Assembly (NCBI GenBank): GCA_964034945.1
Contig: OZ035961.1
Span: forward strand, 88,120,124 to 88,184,123
From: Chrysopilus asiliformis
Lineage: Eukaryota; Arthropoda; Insecta; Diptera; Rhagionidae
Length of the DNA stretch: 64,000 bases
Reading direction: 5' to 3'
This document shows, in pieces, positions 59,417-64,000 of the stretch (the stretch's first letter is position 1; each line of letters starts with the position of its first letter). The notes below the pieces were generated by a model. It had not been told where the DNA came from. It searched no databases and saw only the letters and a list, made by a program, of their open reading frames with translations. A program made the position numbers and the translations under genes.

Positions 59417-62400
59417 TATTATCTCCTGAATCGTTAAACCAATTGGGATTAGATTTTCACTATTAGATAAATCACCTTCAAGGTAAAATTGTGCTTATGT
59501 ACTAAAATCAATCGCCTCTCTTTTGGACCCCCAATAAAACTTCTGGAGGGATTTCATCATTGCACATGTCTACAGAAATGTCTGATTTAATAAAAGCTAC
59601 CCTACTTATTACCTATAATCCCTCCTCTCCTATCCGCTGAAGGGGATTTCGACTCATTTTTAGCCCTAGCAACCCTGAGTGCAAGTACGATCAAAGATCA
59701 AACACCGACTGAAGTGGAGGACAAGCCAACAAAAATGAAGTGTTAAACTGTATAAGGTCTGAACCAATTCGCTTTATTTTAGTATTAAAGAAGAGGGGGT
59801 GGGTACATAATAAATATTTTTTTTATCACAAAATTTTTAATCACTTATTCGAATACAATTTGATTTGGTTTTAATTGATTATTTTTAATACAATTTTAAT
59901 ATGTTCCGGGATTTACGATCAAATCGAATGACTTAATTTGAAGAAACTCAACAGTCAAATGCACCACGATAGATCCCACTAAAAAATTGTATCTAAATGA
60001 CCTATAGCATTTGCAATTGAACTTTACATATATAAAATCAAATAGTAGGATGAATACAGCCAATACACCACAGCCAATTGACGATCGGTCGAATATGGAA
60101 AAGATTCAATTGATTTAAACTTGGCTCCAGTGCAGTGTTTAAAAACAAAGATTGTGATCTACATGCACTTCACCCTTCCCCCAAAGAATACGAAGCAAAA
60201 TTTTGCTCCTCTTATTAAATACCTTCGAATATAATAATCGAATAGTCATCGTCGTAAATTGGAAAACTGCATTGGCTCCATTTGGTCCCATATTGGATCT
60301 ATTTAACAACAGCCAAACACCGTTTAAGGTCGAAGAGCTGCAAAATTCAGCAGGAGGTCGTGACGTGATTGTCAGCGATTAAATCCGCTCCTCTACCATA
60401 TTAACATTAAATTCTTCCATTGCCATAGATTAGAATATTCAATTCAACACATACCACAATGTTTTTACCTTAAATTCGATAATATCACCTTTTTTACCTC
60501 ATAGTTAAGTAATTTCGGGTGTGTCATCCGCTACGGCCTCATCTAAAAAATGTGCAATTTACCTTTGAGGAGTTACAGAGAGATTTATGTACTTACAAGA
60601 AGCATATTTACCAAACTTCTCAATATCAACCTCAGTCATTTGAATTATGCATATTTGCCGACACAATAACATTCGCTAACATAAAAATAAGGTTGGTACA
60701 TTAGCTCTTTATTGTCTCTATTTACTCACCATTTTATAACTTCTAATTTTTTTCACAGCGAAATTGTTGGGTAAACTTTGAAATCCCAAGTCGGTTTTTT
60801 CATTGCATGGATATTATAAAGGGTATTCAAATGATGTGAATCATATAAGCATCATATTTCACTTATGTTCAGCGGTAGTAGTTAAATGAAAATTATTTTT
60901 CAATATAAATAATGGTAAAAAACAAATGTCAAAACAAAAAAAAACAGGGCTATATTTAGGGGGTTTCTAAATAAAATTATGGATATCTTGGGTTATAGTC
61001 GCTAGAAATATCGTCAGATTTAATAATATTTTGCTGAAAGAATTTAGTTACTAGTTTTTTAAAGCGGGCCGTGCTTTATATAGAGTATATTAAATTTGAC
61101 AAATTATTTGCAAAGCTTTGGTCGGACAAAAAAAAATCACTTTTTAAGTGCCGTTAGATGAAAATATTGAATTCCACATGCCTGTTCATCCGTCTAAGAA
61201 CATCATTGCCGGGTTAAAATTTCTTGCATACGTTTTTTTGCACCAACAAACAACTTAAAAACTATGCCTTCAGGACTTTCCGTTCCCAATTTTAAAAAAA
61301 TATATATATGTGAATATTGGAGAAAATGTCGGTTTTTTCAAATCTTATGAAATAAAGCGGATATCACAACAAAGCCTGTTGCAATACTGCGCGGATTACT
61401 GTATTTACAATATTGCGAAAGAAATTATTTTTTGAAAATAATGTTTTTTGATTTTTTTTTTGGAAATTTAGTGATGTTAATACACTTGATAGGCAATTAC
61501 TGAGTCCGATTCTGGTACAAAAATCGTTCATTCACAGCTTTCTATGCTAAGGTTGAGTATCAATCACAGAATTCAGGTGCGAATGTTCCATCAACCGCAG
61601 AATCATTAAATCTCGTTGGACATTTTATTTTTACATGTGGGCACCGATTGCTTAAATTTCATTTACCTACTTATTCTCCATCTAGTCACAACCTAAGGCC
61701 ATAACTAAATCTTAAGTGTTTTGAGTCAAATGTGTAAATGAAACCTAACAACCTTGACCAAGGCCGAATGTGTCTTATAGATTTTCAGAATAATCAGACC
61801 ATACTGATTCACTTCAACATATTTAACGCGTCGCTGAGACGTAATCAATCCGTTGTTTTTCTTTTCATAAAAATCGCCAATCGATCGATTTAAAAATCAA
61901 TATGCTAGTGGTGTATCTGGTGTAGGTTACCGCACTGTTGTACCGTGGGTTATTTGCATCCTAAGACAAAACACGTGCGTCTTATGTTTCAAGTTAGCCG
62001 TTTAAAAGCATTAGCAAAAAATCATAACAACTTGTCGAACAAATTAAGACATTTAAAGAAGACAACATATTTCTATTGATAATTCCTTTCACTAACATCA
62101 AATGTGAATTTATTTACACACGAGACAGATCAAATTAATTGGATTAACGTCTTCTGTTTGTTCAACAATAAATGACTTAAAGATTTTGGATACTTTTTTA
62201 TAGTATAAAAAAAAGCCTATCGTATGAAAATCTGAAGTAATGCACGGATAGCTTAGACCAAGTATGAATAGGAAAACCATTTTTTTAAGGCATATTTTAG
62301 TTCAAGAATATCTAGCGACCTTTACTTTAAACTGGAATTCTAGCTTTGTCATCAATTTTATTACTCTTTGATGATATATTGGCAACGGTTTTATTTTCAA

Positions 62401-62499
62401 TCCAGTCCTAATCTAAATTTATGCAAATGCACAAATTTCGAGCTTATGTTAGCTCAAGTTCTTTGTAGAATCACAGAAACTTTATATCCATCATTAATC
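59417..62499. other. Intergenic DNA, nothing recognised
   Basis: No gene, repeat family or inverted repeat identified; the plus frame 60519-60704 has no support. Confidence 0.4.
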
Positions 62500-62640
62500 T
62501 TATAAAGGAAAGTCCGGTTTCTGTGACCTGATTTCTCAAAAACCACTGAACCGATTTCAATGAAACTGCACAGCCAATTTCAGAGGCTATCATCAGCTAT
62601 CTCCGGCAATTCTGGAGGGATTATTTGTAGGGTATGATCC
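62500..62640 (+). repeat. Repeat fragment with CTGAACCGATTTCAATGAAA core
   Basis: AAAGGAAAGTCCGGTTTCTG, ACCTGATTTCTCAAAAACCA, then CTGAACCGATTTCAATGAAA. Same core as the fragments at 13.5 and 27.9 kb. Confidence 0.45.
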
Positions 62641-62791
62641 GCGGAAATACATAAAAACAGCAAATCAAATACCTTAACCTCACGCTACAAATAAAATAGT
62701 CCCTCGCTGATTATTTGCTGATTATTCGCTTCAAAGCTCTACTGAAATCTTAAGTGACATTTCACATTTTTTCAGGGAACAATTTATGTGT

Positions 62792-62886
62792 TTAACACGT
62801 TAGCTGCCATAAGACCCACCGATGGTTTACATGCGTACTTAATTCAGTATGAACACGGAGCTACTCTATTTTATGGCAACTCTTAA
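62792..62886. mobile_element. Short piggyBac-like MITE, TTAA-flanked
   Basis: TTAACACGTTAGCTGCCATAA at the left; TTTATGGCAACTCTTAA at the right, imperfect inverse. 95 bp. The left end closely resembles the 26744 element. Confidence 0.6.
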
Positions 62887-63269
62887 CATTACTATTGCCT
62901 TTGTTTGAGCTTTTTATTATATTTAGTTATCGATTCGGATAAGAAAAGCTTTCGCCTGCGGCACAAAACATCGACTTTTGATCTCTTATTTAATTAGTGA
63001 GATCTTCGAAGACAATCGTAGACTTCTTGATAAGTATATTGTTGTGATATGCCAACAGTTTGTATACAATGGCATAAGGAGGTACGCGAAAATAAACTAA
63101 CTCGCCAAGTGAGTAAACCCAGAACAAAAAAAAAACAATAATTTTTTGTAGATATTTGACCTCAAAAAGAAAGCCAAGATTAAAGCGTTGAGAGTTTTTT
63201 CCTATGAATTTTTATTTTGCTTTTAGTTTTGAGCATGGACATGGAGTCGGTAGCTCAACTTTTGACTAC

Positions 63270-63600
63270 GACTTCTGCCATTTTAGAATATCCGACTCCG
63301 ACTCCTGAAAGTCTAAAAGGTCTACCTCCAAGTCCGACTCCTTCGGCTAAAAAAATCATCAAATCACCTCAAACCCCAATTCAAATAGATACTGTTTTCG
63401 GTTGCAAGACATTGAGGTTTGCCTTAAACTCGGGAGACAAAACTAGAGAGTGACAAATGGAAGTAACATAACCAGTTTGGAATTAAAGTCGACAAGTTTT
63501 CGTCGACTCCAATTCCTACTCCTGTGAACATTGATCAACTCCGAATTCTAAAGCAATAAATTGGTCTGCACTCCAGCTCCAACTCCTCGACTTCAACTCA
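63270..63600. repeat. GACTCC-rich degenerate repeat
   Basis: Repeated CCGACTCCGACTCCT-like words at 63291-63345, 63500-63525 and 63565-63590. The small plus frame here (63217-63453) merely reads this as PTPTPES. Confidence 0.5.
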
Positions 63601-63633
63601 GCCCCTGATTTTGAGATCAAATTCCCACCTATT

Positions 63634-64000
63634 TTTTTTACTTTTCTCTTCTATATAGGGAAAGCATTGTATGCATGACGGACAACGACTCGACGAAATC
63701 CGTCTGTCTGTCGATCTGTCCATTTTACGTATCTTAAACAACTCGAGAATGAGTTAGCGACTTGAAATTATAAATAAGTTTTACGAAAATCGTAGTTTTT
63801 TATCAACATTTGGAAAAGTAACGGTAGCTATCGCAAGTACGTCCCATAACATTTTTTTTTTTGAAAAAACACAGTTTTTTGAAAATTTCTCGAAACCTAA
63901 TATGATTATGAAAAAATGAATATAATAAAATTTGAAGGATATAAAAGTTTCTACATTGTTTGCTATAACGTTTTTTTTGGATCTCTAACGATTCTCAAGA
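63634..64000 (+). repeat. Dispersed repeat R3, copy 5, cut by window end
   Basis: TTTACTTTTCTCTTCTATAT, GACAACGACTCGACG, GTCTGTCTGTCGATCTGTCC, CTCGAGAATGAGTTAGCGAC then TTGAAATTATA, GTAACGGTAGCTATCGC. Runs off the window. Confidence 0.75.

Overview
This is AT-rich nuclear DNA from an insect. Four spliced genes with GT..AG introns sit in a large excess of repeats. Three of the genes encode secreted cuticular proteins of the Rebers-Riddiford (RR-1, chitin_bind_4) family. The fourth encodes a secreted glycine-rich protein. RR-domain cuticular proteins are confined to arthropods. The TATA plus TCAGT-type promoters and the short first coding exon that splits the signal peptide are typical of insect cuticle genes. 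Species cannot be named; a fly or related holometabolous insect is a guess.

Layout. Gene A (3966-11458, +, 5 exons, 295 aa) and gene B (23777-30229, +, 3 exons, 404 aa) are paralogous RR proteins that share a WRIIR motif before the RR domain and a YVHV..Y(D/E)GG(Y/F)G..YSG..DKY motif near the N-terminus. Gene C (39624-41173, -, 3 exons, 344 aa) has a signal peptide, a hydrophobic stretch, about 200 residues of Gly-rich sequence and an Arg-rich tail. Gene D (47446-48495, +, 3 exons, 252 aa) is a compact Pro/Ala-rich RR-1 protein with its own TATA box and Initiator. All exon joins keep the reading frame. The window looks like part of a clustered cuticular-protein locus: the products are expected to be secreted by epidermis and bind chitin in the procuticle. 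No coding exon was found before 3.9 kb or after 48.5 kb.

Everything else is introns and intergenic DNA dominated by transposon remnants: pogo/Tigger-like elements (43.1, 43.3, 50.4 kb), a rearranged IS630/Tc/mariner element (14.7 kb), three TTAA-flanked piggyBac-like MITEs (20.1, 26.7, 62.8 kb), a MITE ending CACTCAGAAA (59.2 kb, relics at 12.0 and 58.4 kb), Helitron/RTE-like 3' ends (28.2, 29.9 kb), foldbacks, and at least four dispersed repeat families, here called R1-R4.

The most striking non-genic signals are these. First, an exact 200-bp inverted repeat with a 32-bp loop at 22819-23250. Second, a near-exact 186/185-bp palindrome at 52514-52900. Third, a mariner-type element whose two ends are both copies of its transposase 5' end. 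Fourth, a shared tail layout, a GTCTGTC/GTCCGTC tract followed by a short linker and then a TTGAAATTTT-type core, which recurs in several otherwise dissimilar repeat families. No bacterial-type system, CRISPR array, rRNA or convincing tRNA was seen.
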